From Batrachochytrium dendrobatidis JAM81 (lineage: Eukaryota; Chytridiomycota; Chytridiomycetes; Rhizophydiales), in contig NW_006281108.1 in the NCBI RefSeq assembly GCF_000203795.2, positions 749,868-813,867 of the forward strand: DNA of 64,000 bases, written 5' to 3'. The translations under genes were made by a program, and so were the position numbers. Shown piece by piece: positions 49,861-60,002 of the stretch. Numbering within the stretch: the first letter of the stretch is position 1; each line of letters starts with the position of its first letter. The notes beneath the pieces are model-generated. The model was not told the DNA's origin. It did not search any database and saw nothing but the letters and a program-made list of their open reading frames with translations.

Positions 49861-50373
49861 TCTTCATTACTTGTATTAAACAGTAAGAATGAAATTAACG
49901 TCACACTTTGACTTGATGAAAACACGCAATGTCCAATATGCTTTTCTACAGTAACCACACGATTAATCCAATGCTTCAACGCATCTCACTTTGCCTGTTT
50001 GACATGCTCCAAGAAATGTCAACGAAAAGGTTATTGTGCGCAGTTTAGAACCACACGATCGTTACACAATAAGCTCCTTGAGAAAACCATTAAACAACAA
50101 ATGATAGCAATTACGAGGTTGATATAACACACTTGACCAACGATACCACACAAACTGACATAACGTATTAGCTTCCTGATCCAAGTGTTTGGCAGATATA
50201 CAACTATTTCAATAAAACAAGATGAATCAAATATGTTGAAACCAACCATTCCCATTGAAGTTATTGACTTGCTGTTTTATCCAAGAACTAATTCCAAAGA
50301 AAGAGAGCAGGATGGAATGGATCGATTCTTCCAACAACTACTGGATACAACAGTGGCATTGAAGATGAATAGT
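49861..50373. other. Element interior without recognised gene
   Basis: A 72-residue plus-strand ORF (50185-50403, MFGRYTTISIKQDESNMLKP) overlaps the end of the minus-strand gene and matches nothing I know. Otherwise AT-rich non-coding sequence. Confidence 0.35.
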
Positions 50374-50994
50374 TTACATGATAATTTCTTTCACATCATC
50401 TGAATTAGAATCATCACCGCTCATAACAATTCTGTACAACTTTTCCTGTAATGATTGCTGTTTCTCGATGACTCTTGGCAGCATCTTTATGTTTGCAAAG
50501 ATTCGATAACCCATCATTTCTAGATTAACCTTCGCATTGTCACAAGTTGGATAATGCTTTTTGAAAGGAACAACTAACCCATAATGTAGTGAATAAGTGG
50601 TATCGTTTGTTTCATAGCAACTATCGCCTATCATTTCTTTAATCCTTTTATAGTGATTTATGTCGATGCCGCATAATAGACTGGCATTGTTTTCCAAAAA
50701 CAATATTCTGCCTTTTAATAGTTTCGATGGATTAGCCTTGATTGGGTTTTCTAGTTTAAACACTGAATCCGGAACATCATCTAACACAACCGCTTCTTCA
50801 TTTCCAACGTAATTATACGCTACTTTCAACAGCGAATTATTGACACGCTTTTCAACAACTTGATAGATATGATTATTTCTTGGATCGAGATAAATTGTGT
50901 CCGTTAGTAAATTGTTGATGTACTTTGATCTCGGATTTGAGCAAGGTAAATTCAACATATTGTTTAAATCTAGTCTAGAAAATAAAAGATGCAA
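50374..50994 (-). CDS. Unknown 206-residue protein encoded in the 6.1-kb element
   Basis: Intact frame starting MHLLFSRLDLNNMLNLPCSN and ending SGDDSNSDDVKEIIM. It is mixed alpha/beta-looking, with YLDPRNNHIYQVVEKRVNN, LKGRILFLENNASLLCGIDI and YGLVVPFKKHYPTCDNAKVN. It has no signal peptide, membrane helix or motif I can name. It could be an element-encoded protein, since it is the only frame in the element that has stayed open besides the KH/SAM-like gene. Transcribed away from the polymerase remnant. A 5' exon may be missing. Confidence 0.5.
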   Translation of the reverse strand: MHLLFSRLDLNNMLNLPCSNPRSKYINNLLTDTIYLDPRNNHIYQVVEKRVNNSLLKVAYNYVGNEEAVVLDDVPDSVFKLENPIKANPSKLLKGRILFLENNASLLCGIDINHYKRIKEMIGDSCYETNDTTYSLHYGLVVPFKKHYPTCDNAKVNLEMMGYRIFANIKMLPRVIEKQQSLQEKLYRIVMSGDDSNSDDVKEIIM

Positions 50995-51023
50995 TATTCA
51001 ATCACAGCCACTATCATAGATAG

Positions 51024-54000
51024 TTGATAAGTTTAATCCAAGATAAAATTGAATATTTAATTTCTTTTCAAATGATAAACAAGTTCATCAGAAATGTCAA
51101 ACATATTGGAAGAAACCAAATTCATTTGAATGGAAATGCTGTATTGATTAAAGGAAATGACAGCACAGTTGGTCTGTACAAGGTTCTTTTTGAAGTAAAT
51201 GTCATTGAGAGATATCGATTTGCTATTAAATACAAGACGAAAGAGAAAACTAGTACAAACAATTGATTAGTTCAATTACAAATCTGGATGTCGGACGGGT
51301 TAGGAAGGTTAAACTAAGATTCAGAAAGCACATTCAAGGGATCTTCAGTGGAATGGACGATGCTAAAACCTATCACCAACTTTTACAGTTACAAAACAAA
51401 CAGAAAGAGAGCTGGACAAGAACAACGGTCGTTTTCACAATATCATATCAAGAAATATTCGTTCTGACCAAAATCAAAACCAATTCATTGGTCGAGACAC
51501 TTGTTTACAAATTTAGATGAATTGAAGTTTACCATCAAAGAGAATCACAAAAAGCAAGCATTAAGATACTGGTTCGATATTCAATTCGGATATGTGCTGA
51601 GGAACATTGAAACTGATGATAGAGTTCAGTTTTATCCCTCTGATAATACCTGCTTTAATATCAATGATTCACCACTAGTTAATTCCACTATTGATACGGT
51701 ACTAAACCAATTGGATGGTGATGATATACTGGAAAAATTGAAGTGTTCAAACTCCAAATGGAGTATTGAAAATATCTACGAATATGTACTTTTAACAACA
51801 CCCATTCCAGAGGTATCAATAGGCGCATCTGTAATTCTACCTGATTTCATCAAGAATAGCAAGAGCATTGTTTCATTCCAGTATGTCACAAATAACCTTT
51901 GTTTTTGGTAGTTTTGCTCGTTATAAGTATCCAGAAATCAGATTAGACAGATTATCAAAGAAAGCAAAAGATCTTTACAAGGATTATTACAAAACCAACG
52001 TAAAGAAGTGTTATCCCAAACTTGATATTCAAGAATTGAAAGAGATTGAAAGCCATTTCTTTGTAAATGTCAACATATACCGATTCAATGGAAAGAAAGC
52101 GGTTATGGAACGACATTCAGGTAAAGAATACAGGAGGTTATTAATTTGAATATATACTCTGATATAAGCCATAAATTCCATCATTTCTCTTTTATTATTA
52201 ACTTGTCTCAGTTAACCAGTGTTTCAATGTTCAGATGCCATTCATCCTTTAGTGAATTCAAAAAGATAAAACGACACTCAATTGTTTGTGCAAAACCAAA
52301 GATAATATTTGAAAATGTAAATTATCAACCAAAGTTGAATGTATTTGAGCATCTTGAATTGAATGGAATTAATATACCGAAAGAAATGAGATTTTATCCA
52401 TATTTCATCTACTTTGATTTTGAAACTTGGTTGAAATCGGTCAATCTACGACCAACTTGAAGCTCACTCATTGAAACACACAAACTTTTGAGCACAAGTT
52501 TCATTGGAAGTGAAGAAAACAAGGCTCAATTCATCCCAGTTGAAGGTACAACTGAAGAAGCTTTGGATATAGTGATGACAAATGGATCAAATACGACACA
52601 AATATCTGCAATTGTTGTATTCAAAGTATTCTCGGTTCTTTGGAATAATGGCCAATTTGGACGATGCAAAGGTTCAGAAACGATTAAGATTACAATTACT
52701 AGAATGGCTTGGTGTTCTGGCTATTTATGGCTTCAATAGCTCATCATATGACATTAACATCATCAAGAAATACCCTCCACAAGTCTTGAAACACTCTAAA
52801 AACCATGGAAATGTATCCAAATGCGAAAAGCCTTGGATTAATTCAATTCAAGGAGAATTAGGTTGTAATATTGAACAAAGCGAAAAGATTGAACGATACA
52901 ATGTTGATGGCTACGATGAAGAATCAAACACAATCTATGACTTTCTGGGATGTTTTTTCCACTGATGTAGAAAGTGTCACAAATCAGAAGATATCAATCC
53001 TTTAACTGGAGATACGATGAACATATTGTATGAAAAGACATCAAACAAGGAAACAGCTCTCAAACAAATGGGATATACCACAAGATCAATTTGGGGTTGT
53101 GAGTTTCATTCACCTGAAAACGGTCAAGTGGATGACATTATCAAATGTAACAAATACCGAATGATATCAAATGGATCGTTTGCTTTTAACGACATTCTTG
53201 CTTTTCAACCACCAAATACTTTATTTGACAAGTTCTTGAAAATGTTTGACGCACAATCACAAAAGGGAATATTTCCACATAAAGTAACTCGGAATTTATC
53301 GAAATACATTGATGAACATCCAGATTTGACACAATATTCTGATAATGTCATTCAAGTTCTTAAAACACTCACATATTCCATCCAAAAAGTGGTTTTACAA
53401 CAATCTAAAGGGAGAATCAGTTTCATCAAACGATTACAATGAAATGGTATTCACTCACACCAACCTGTATGATTTGCTGAACGACTACAACAATTTGGAT
53501 GCGAAGCCAGGCGTAGAAGCGACAAAGAAGCTGGGTAATTTCTTTCAGTCGTTGAATCTTGATATCCACAAAGACGGCATCTTTGTTCCTAGACTCACTC
53601 TGAAATATCTCTGGCACACAAAAAGCAAAGACTGCGAGTTTCAGTTATTCAAAGGAAATGAAGAATTGTACCACAAATATAGAGATAATCTGGTTGGTGG
53701 ACCAAGTATCGTATTTCATCATTATCAAGAAAAAGACGACCAGAATTAGAAAAGGAAAGCTTTGTCAGGGAATACTTGGATATGATACCAATACTTTATA
53801 TCTGTGGGCGATAAGTCAAGATATGCCGTGTGGTGAGCACCAAGTAGTTCAAGTTTATCCCGATATTCTGAAAGATGTCTTGGATAACACGTTCTTTGGA
53901 ATGATAGAATGTGATATTGCTGTTCCTGAGCATTTAAAGGAATACTTTGCTGTAATGCCTCCTATTTTCAAGAATGTTGAGATTACATGCAATGATTTAA

Positions 54001-54257
54001 GCTCTGACACACAGGCACATGTCAAACCAAATTACAAAAGTAACAGATTAGTTGAAAGTATGTTTGGTGAGACGATGATGTTTGCTACTAAACTACTGAA
54101 ATGGTATCTTGAACTAATTGAAAGTGCACTTGTACCTGTCGCAATGTCAACCTTTGGAACTGTCGCTGCTGGAGTCGGTGCACTTCACGCACCAATGGCT
54201 GCAGGAGGTTGTGCTGCTATTGACTCTATTTCTGATCAACAGAAAGCTAAATCATAA
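51024..54257 (+). pseudogene. Protein-primed family-B DNA polymerase, decayed and truncated
   Basis: About eight plus-strand frame pieces in order. An N-terminal region (VKLRFRKHIQGIFSGMDDAK), then GASVILPDFIKNSKS, then the exonuclease domain: RFYPYFIYFDFETW with an Exo I-type D-x-E (about 52420), GFNSSSYD as Exo II (about 52740), GCFFH, and GYTTRSIWGCEF. Next LYDLLNDYNNLDAKPG, and the start of the polymerase part: GYDTNTLYLWAISQDMPCG (about 53780-53836), YFAVMPPIFKNVEI, and MFGETMMFATKLLKWYLEL. At that point (about 54115) family similarity stops and a Gly/Ala-rich tail (GTVAAGVGALHAPMAAGGCA) ends the frame. The palm motifs with the metal-binding aspartates are absent. Not functional as a polymerase. 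The family is known from Polintons, linear plasmids and related elements. Confidence 0.75.
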
Positions 54258-54278
54258 AATAATCATTTTGAAAAGTAT

Positions 54279-55207
54279 TCATTGAATAATACTTTTGATG
54301 ACTGCAAGAATGGCTGTTCTTAGCCCTCCTTGAGCAATTCCATACTTTTCTAATTCAGTATCAGTTATGGCCAAGTCACCAGTCTCCATCAAATCTTCAA
54401 AAAGAATTCCTTGTTCGGTAAAGGTTTCTCTGAGCTTGATGATATCAAATTCGGGTCTTTTTCGTTCAATTTTCATCTTGTCAAAGAAATGCTTTATATT
54501 CAGATTGTGATCTACAACTTGTTTCTTGGGAAGCTCTTCGTTGACGGTTAGGGCATAGTACAAGAATCCATCACGCAAGTTTTTGACATCGGTAACAACT
54601 ATAAAGTCATTATCTGCAAATCGGTACAACATTTTGAAAGGCACAGGCTGAGAAAAAAATGAATCAGCTGTTGATATGACTTCAGAAAGAGATTGCATAG
54701 AGGAAACTTCCAGGTCAAATGCTCTTCCTTTGTATTTGATTGAAATGTGTTTTTCTTTGACAGCTGGAATCCATCCCTCTGCAACACCAAAACCTGTAGC
54801 ATTTATCATACTAGCGAATGTTTCTCTGGCGACTTTTTTCAAGTTTTCAGTTGCAGCAGAACCACCAAAGGAGATCTCTTCAAAATGCTTCTCTAGAAAT
54901 TCTTCAGATGATGGGTCTCGTTTCAGTTTTTCTGGAGTGTCTTCAATGGTGACTGAAGAAAGTCTATTTTCTTTAACAATACTCTTTTTCCCCATACAAT
55001 GGCAGCATCATAACCGATGAGCAAAAGATCCTTAAGGTATTCCATAGAAGAGGACACTGCTTTCGGATGTCCCTGTATTGTTACTGCTGTGATTCCAGAG
55101 TTTGTATCTCGGATTTTAGCAAGCATATTTACTTCAGAAAAGTATTCGGCAAGCAGTGTTTTGAGCCCTGCACAGTCTGAATTGATCGTTGCTTCTACAG
55201 ACACCAT
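54279..55207 (-). CDS. KH-like / ubiquitin-like / SAM-like protein, two overlapping frames
   Basis: Two minus-strand open frames overlap around 54995. The first (55207-54923) starts MVSVEATINSDCAGLKTLLA and has a KH-like pattern (KIRDTNSGITAVTIQGHPKA). The second (54995-54279, 238 residues, starts MGKKSIVKENRLSSVTIEDT) has a beta-rich ubiquitin/doublecortin-like middle (ISIKYKGRAFDLEVSSMQSL, then FADNDFIVVTDVKNLRDGFL). It ends with a SAM-like helical block (ETFTEQGILFEDLMETGDLA, then ELEKYGIAQGGLRTAILAVI). Either two genes, or one gene shifted at the GGGGAAAAAG run near 54990. The Ubl-like part recalls Crinkler headers. The last exon end is 21 bp from the polymerase remnant's stop, convergent. 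Domain names are by pattern, not search. Confidence 0.55.
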
Positions 55208-55399
55208 TGGGGTATCAAGTGAAAGAGGATTGTAGAATTATGTGTATTTTGGCCTGACATTTTGATATTTGTTTGGGAAAGTTCATCAAACTGAAAATGG
55301 ATGCCATCTGTAAAGAATTCTGGCCACTACAGCATTAAAATAAACTTATATCCTGGTTAAAATATTGAAAAGAGTTTGGCACAAAAGTCTCGATTATCT

Positions 55400-55699
55400 C
55401 GGGCTATATTTTGGTACAGGAAATATCAACTTTTACAATTCATCAAACAACTATGGGTCCCACTCTTGATAGTTCCATATACATTCATCAAAGATGTTTT
55501 ACATAAAGCGTTGGTATGAGTATGGCAGTGAAAGTTCCTGATAATTCAAACTTATAATGTATCCAGTGCTCTATACCATTGTTTTTGACCTTGATTGCCT
55601 ATCTCCGATAAATTGTTATATTTGACAACTTGCAAGCAAATTGAGCTGTAAATACTGGTCAAGAAAACTGGTATCATCCAGTGCCTTATCTATACTACT
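55400..55699 (+). repeat. Right terminal inverted repeat of the 6.1-kb element
   Basis: Pairs with 49558-49860. It ends TATACTACT at 55699, followed by CTGGTT. It lies about 190 bp from the start of the KH/SAM-like gene, so that gene's promoter may overlap the repeat. Confidence 0.75.
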
Positions 55700-55705
55700 C
55701 TGGTT

Positions 55706-56900
55706 AATCTGTGACTATTTGATTATCTCCATGAAATTTACCATCTTGGATAGCATTAAACTACGTCCATTGAAGATTTCCTGTCTCATTTACTCAACAA
55801 TTCTATCAACCTTATACCGTAATCCTAACAAGTTCCCATTGGAAACGATACAAATTGAACCAGATAGAAAACTACATTGCCAAAAAAAGCAATAAAAAAG
55901 CAATAAAAAGGATTTAATGTTATTTTGAAAGAATGCTCAAGAATCAAGCATCTCAATACTAAATCAGCAAACCTACAAATTAAAAACTATTTAAATAAGA
56001 ATGTTTGGTTCAATGCAAAGTGTATTTTGCTTGCAAGATATTCCATTGTGTTTGCTGTAAAATTGACAATGGCATTCTTGTTAAAAGTCGACAATTTTAA
56101 AGGATTGTATCAAATTCGTTTGGAAATTATCTGATTTACTGATTCCAAAAGATTGTCAAAGAGCTGAGTTGAAAAGAAAGTCACATTTCAGGTCTGAGCA
56201 AGCTGGAGAATTCGCTTTTACTACTAGGCAATGAACCAATTCATTTTCTTGCACTTTATTTCTGATGGTCACTAGTTTTTTGTGACTGACGGTACCGATG
56301 TTGGCTCTGATTTCAAGTAGCATTTTTACTGTTTTGAACGAATTCAATACCAATATGTCTGCACTTGATACATCAAAATGAACAAATAGCAATCTACCTG
56401 CATGATTTCTGGAAAAACACTGCGCTCGCCATCTAATGCCATTCCTTCTCATCATCAGCACCATTTTATTGAAAAAACTGCTACGTTGGACTGCAAGCTA
56501 TTCAAATCCTTTAACTTGAACTCAGCTTTTCCACAAGAAAAAACAAGAGTCTTGATGAGCTTGTTTGGTTTTGTTGAATCCTCTAAACTTGCACATCCTG
56601 TGATTAGCGGTTGTTCAAGTCGCCTGGGTTCATTATTGATTTACAAATGAAGCACTTTCATGAGACATATTTGCATTCATCTCGGCGAATATCACTACTC
56701 ATTTCAATATTTGCCTAAAACAAAGTCCATTCGAACCATTACTCGGATAATCAATCAAATCTTGAGTAGTTGTGAAGTATTTCATTTATCTACAAGATGT
56801 ACAACTCTTTCCTTTCAGTTTGATAAACATCCAAAACATATAAAGTGCAAAGAGTTGCTGCATTGATAAAACAGTAGATAAATTCATTCGAACCAAACTA
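55706..56900. other. Decayed coding-like sequence beyond the element, unassigned
   Basis: Minus-strand frames between 56646 and 56156 read like eroded protein (NNEPRRLEQPLITG, TKPNKLIKTLVFSCGKAEFK, and in another frame RLLFVHFDVSSADILVL), broken by stops. Plus-strand ORFs at 56402-56866 overlap them and look like shadows. No family recognised. No intact gene. Confidence 0.35.
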
Positions 56901-56934
56901 TGCATTAGTAGTGTGTAAATTGGTAACTTTCCAT

Positions 56935-57209
56935 GCCAAATTCATACTTGATATACATGACTTGAATGATCATGCGGACTCTAGACTCTGTTTTGGAGGA
57001 AGGAAAAGTTGGATATTGAAAGGTTGTGGAATGTACTGGAATAGGGATGTGAACATTTGCTCTGTATTTTTGTACAAGAACGAGCAAAGACCAGTGAACT
57101 TTGTCAAAGGGTTCAATGTTGTCCAGTAAGATTAGCACCAATCAAACATGAGACTGACCGTTTATTATGTATCTTGTGTCTAGTATTTCACTTTACGTGA
57201 ATACAGCTG
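56935..57209. mobile_element. MITE fragment (right part)
   Basis: Right terminus, read on the minus strand, CAGCTGTATTCACGTAAAGT, followed by TA at 57210-57211. The inner 250 bp resemble the right part of the 8036 copy (CTCTGTATTTTTGTACAAGA; ATGAGACTG...GTTTATTATGTAT) and the middle of the 24596 copy. The left terminus was not found, so the copy is truncated. Confidence 0.7.
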
Positions 57210-57211
57210 TA

Positions 57212-57725
57212 TAAAGCATTTAGACATTTGAAACGAATTTCCATTGTCTAAACAAAACATCATTTTAAAATTTATTTAGATAATATATCCACTATAGTAA
57301 AGCAGGTTTCTACATCAAACGAATGAAATCCGAATTTTGAAATACAGCTTTATACTATACTCGTCGCGTTAAGATGCCGCAAGCAGTTCATCCTAGATGA
57401 TAACCTTATTTCTGATGTCGTATTTTTAGCTTCAACAGTTGTGGTATTCCAATAAACAAATCTTGATTTAGATATAAGATATACTAGTCAAAAATAGTAA
57501 AGCCTGGTTTGAATACCCCACTTTAAATGCACTTTTCTGTTTTCTATTTAATGATTTTCCGGTCATGTAAAGAGGCAATGCCTTATTTTGAATTATCTAC
57601 AATCCAACTCGTTTCAATTTGCTCTAAAAATTAGATGGCTTTGTAATTGAGCGAATACGATAAATTAAATACACGTGATTACAAATAGGTTTTTTTTGAT
57701 GCATTTCAAGTATAGAAAAATAACA
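57212..57725. other. 5' flank of DBP6
   Basis: 514 bp upstream of the helicase gene with no ORF of note. It contains the DBP6 promoter. ACACGTGA occurs at 57671-57678, about 50 bp before the ATG. The same CACGTGA core occurs twice upstream of RPS27. Confidence 0.4.
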
Positions 57726-59953
57726 ATGGTCAAGAGACGATCATTGGCAGCAGAGCAGGAGACGACAGATGTAACGACGTGTGGAGATAGGGAGATGGAT
57801 AAACAGCAGGTATATACAGAGATGCAAAATGTGCTGCATCAAGTACAGGACGATGAACATCCTGAAAATATTATGCAGACCGACCAATTGGAATCTCTAA
57901 AGCGACACAAATCCAACTCTTTGAAAAAAGTAATCAACAATGCTCAAGGTCTTCCCAACTGGATTTCACAGCCAATAACTGTCCAGGCAGCCATTATCAG
58001 CACAGATAACAATAAAATTGACTCGACTGCATCAGAAATTAAATTATCGTCTATTCTCTTGCAGCGATTAACTGCAATGGGCATTGAGCATTGGTTTCCT
58101 GTCCAAGAAGCAATTCTTCCACAACTTCTTAAAACTCGTTGGTGGACTCAATCCGTATCTCCAGGAGATTTATGCGTGGCAGCTTCAACTGGTTCCGGAA
58201 AGACTCTTGCGTATGCTGTGCCGATCGTAGAAACGCTTTTAACAAGAGTTATTCCCCGTATCCGAGCACTAGTGATTGTGCCTACTCGAGATTTGGCATT
58301 GCAAGTTCGCAGGACATTTGAGAGTTTGGTCATAGGCACAAAACTCAGAGTGGCAGCGGTAACTGGTCAAGCTTCATTTTCCGCAGAAAAGGCATTATTG
58401 GTATCTGCTGAAATACCGTGCTCGTCATCTCTGGACTCTTTGCTGCTACAACATCCTTTGGCTAATGAAGATGCCATTACTGAATCTGGCGGATCCTCAC
58501 GGATCGACATTTTGATTGCCACGCCTGGCCGTCTTATGGATCATCTGAATGGTACGCCTGGTTTCTCTCTCAGCCATTTGCGTTTCTTGGTAATTGATGA
58601 AGCTGATAGATTGCTGAATCAGTCGTTTCATGGATGGCTTGGAAGTGTTCTCAAAGCTGTTGATCCTGTCCAGAAAGAAGCAGGTGAGTTTTTTTGTTTT
58701 TGCTCGTTGAGTGATTTGTATCTAGATGATTTCAAGCTTTTATTAAATCGAATACAGCAGCTTCAAACCATCTAGATATCCCATCAACTGCTCTTCAAAA
58801 GCTTTTGTTTTCTGCAACTCTGACTAGAAATCCATCCAAAATTGCCTCACTGCGGCTCCGTAATCCTCGTTATATTACTGTGTCGGGCTCTCCAGATGGT
58901 TTATTAGATCAAGATGTGAATAATGTCGACATGAACGACCAGCCAGCCAATATCACCAGTTCAGTTGAACAACGCTTTATCACTCCTCCCTCGCTGGTCG
59001 AGAGAATGGTGGTTCTTTCTGAATCAGACAAACCGCTGGCATTGTTATACTTTTTTGACACGCTTAAACATTCGGGAGTTCTTGTATTTGTAAAGTCAGT
59101 GGAATCAGCGCATCGACTTTCACTGCTTTTAAATCTATCTTTAAAGTTACATCATGGCAAAGCTTCAAATGACCAACCTCTTACCGAAGCATTCTCCTCT
59201 GATCTGTCTGTATCCAAACGCCAAAAGCTTATCTCTATGTTCAAGGCAGGACAAATATTGGGGCTCATTTGCTCCGATATCATGGCACGTGGTATGGACC
59301 TGGGTGAGTCTGTCAAAGTTGTTATCAACTATAGCGTTCCTAGCAGAATAAAAAGTTATGTTCATCGTATTGGCAGAACCGCCCGGGCTGGTCGAGATGG
59401 TATTGCATATACTTTTCTCGAGTCAAGGCAAGTACGATGGTTCAAGTCTGAGTGTAAAGCCAATTTATCTCGTGCTGATTCAAGTCATCAGTTTAAAAAA
59501 TTGGCTCTTGACGAAAAACATTGGGGACCCTATATATCTTCCTATCAAGCATCACTTGAGCAATTGCATCGTACCATGAAAGGAAAAAATAACGATTCTC
59601 CCAGTAGCTCGAGTGATTCTTCAAGCAATTCTTCCAGTAGCTCGGATGATTCTTCAAGCGATTCTCCCAGTAGCTCGGATGATTCTTCAAGCGATTCTTC
59701 CAGTAGCTCGGATGATTCTTCAAGCGATTCTCCCAGTAGCTCGGATGGCTCTTCAAGCGATTCTTCCAGTAGCTCGAGTGATTCTTCCAGTAGCTCGAGT
59801 GATTCTTCAAGTAATTCCTTGAATAATGAATCTGATCAAGTTTTAAAATCCTCCTTAATGCATCCTGCTTCAGTTGTTTATCATTCAGGAATTCAGGCAC
59901 CCGAATTCAAATCCACTCCAAGTATGGATTGCTGGGGAGAGGGATGGAAATAA
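57726..59953 (+). CDS. DBP6: DEAD-box RNA helicase DBP6/DDX51
   Basis: Nucleolar ATP-dependent helicase for 60S ribosome assembly. Two exons (intron 58684-58757, phase kept). Motifs in order: Q-motif MGIEHWFPVQEAILPQLL; I ASTGSGKT; Ia PTRDLALQV; Ib TPGRLMDHL; II VIDEADRLL; III FSATLTRNPSKIASL; IV VLVFVKSVESAHRLSLLL; V ICSDIMARGMDLGESVKVVI; VI YVHRIGRTARAGRDG. The domain-1 spacing with the SGGSSRIDILIATPGRL stretch and the WWTQSVSPGDLCVAASTGSG start fit DBP6/DDX51 best. The C-terminus carries an S/D-rich repeat coded by a minisatellite and ends SMDCWGEGWK. Start chosen at MVKRRS (57726), the last in-frame Met before conserved sequence; an upstream in-frame Met exists. About 720 residues. The next gene starts 50 bp downstream on the same strand. 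Confidence 0.92.
59593..59815 (+). repeat. Coding 33-bp minisatellite (Ser/Asp repeat) in DBP6
   Basis: Units of 33 bp (11 codons), consensus peptide DSPSSSDDSSS, repeated about six times. Variant units alternate Pro and Ser at position 3 and Asp, Ser or Gly at positions 7-8. All changes are in frame. Such a tract can vary in copy number between strains. Confidence 0.9.
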
Positions 59954-60002
59954 AGATAAATATTTGAAATCAATTTTCACTCATCTTGATACAAGACCCA
60001 TT

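Larger units (their letters stand above)
49558..55699 (+). mobile_element. Polinton/Maverick-like or related TIR element, degenerate (6.1 kb)
   Basis: Both ends begin AGTAGTATA (right end read on the minus strand) and share long near-identical blocks (GATGATACCAGTTTTCTTGA; TATCGGAGAT; CAATCAAGGTCAAAAACAAT) over about 300 bp. The flanking six bases are CGGGTT (49552-49557) and CTGGTT (55700-55705), five of six equal. AG-starting long inverted repeats, a 6-bp duplication and a protein-primed polymerase are hallmarks of Polintons. Contents: an unknown minus-strand ORF (50374-50994), the decayed polymerase (51.0-54.26 kb) and a KH/Ubl/SAM-like gene (54279-55207). No retroviral-type integrase, packaging ATPase, protease or capsid gene was recognised, so it is short and non-autonomous, or another TIR element using this polymerase type. 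Confidence 0.65.

Noticed and set aside
59493..59900. 135-residue minus-strand ORF with repeated KNHSSYWKN-like units
   Set aside because: It is the antisense of the DBP6 Ser/Asp minisatellite; the plus-strand frame is the conserved helicase gene.
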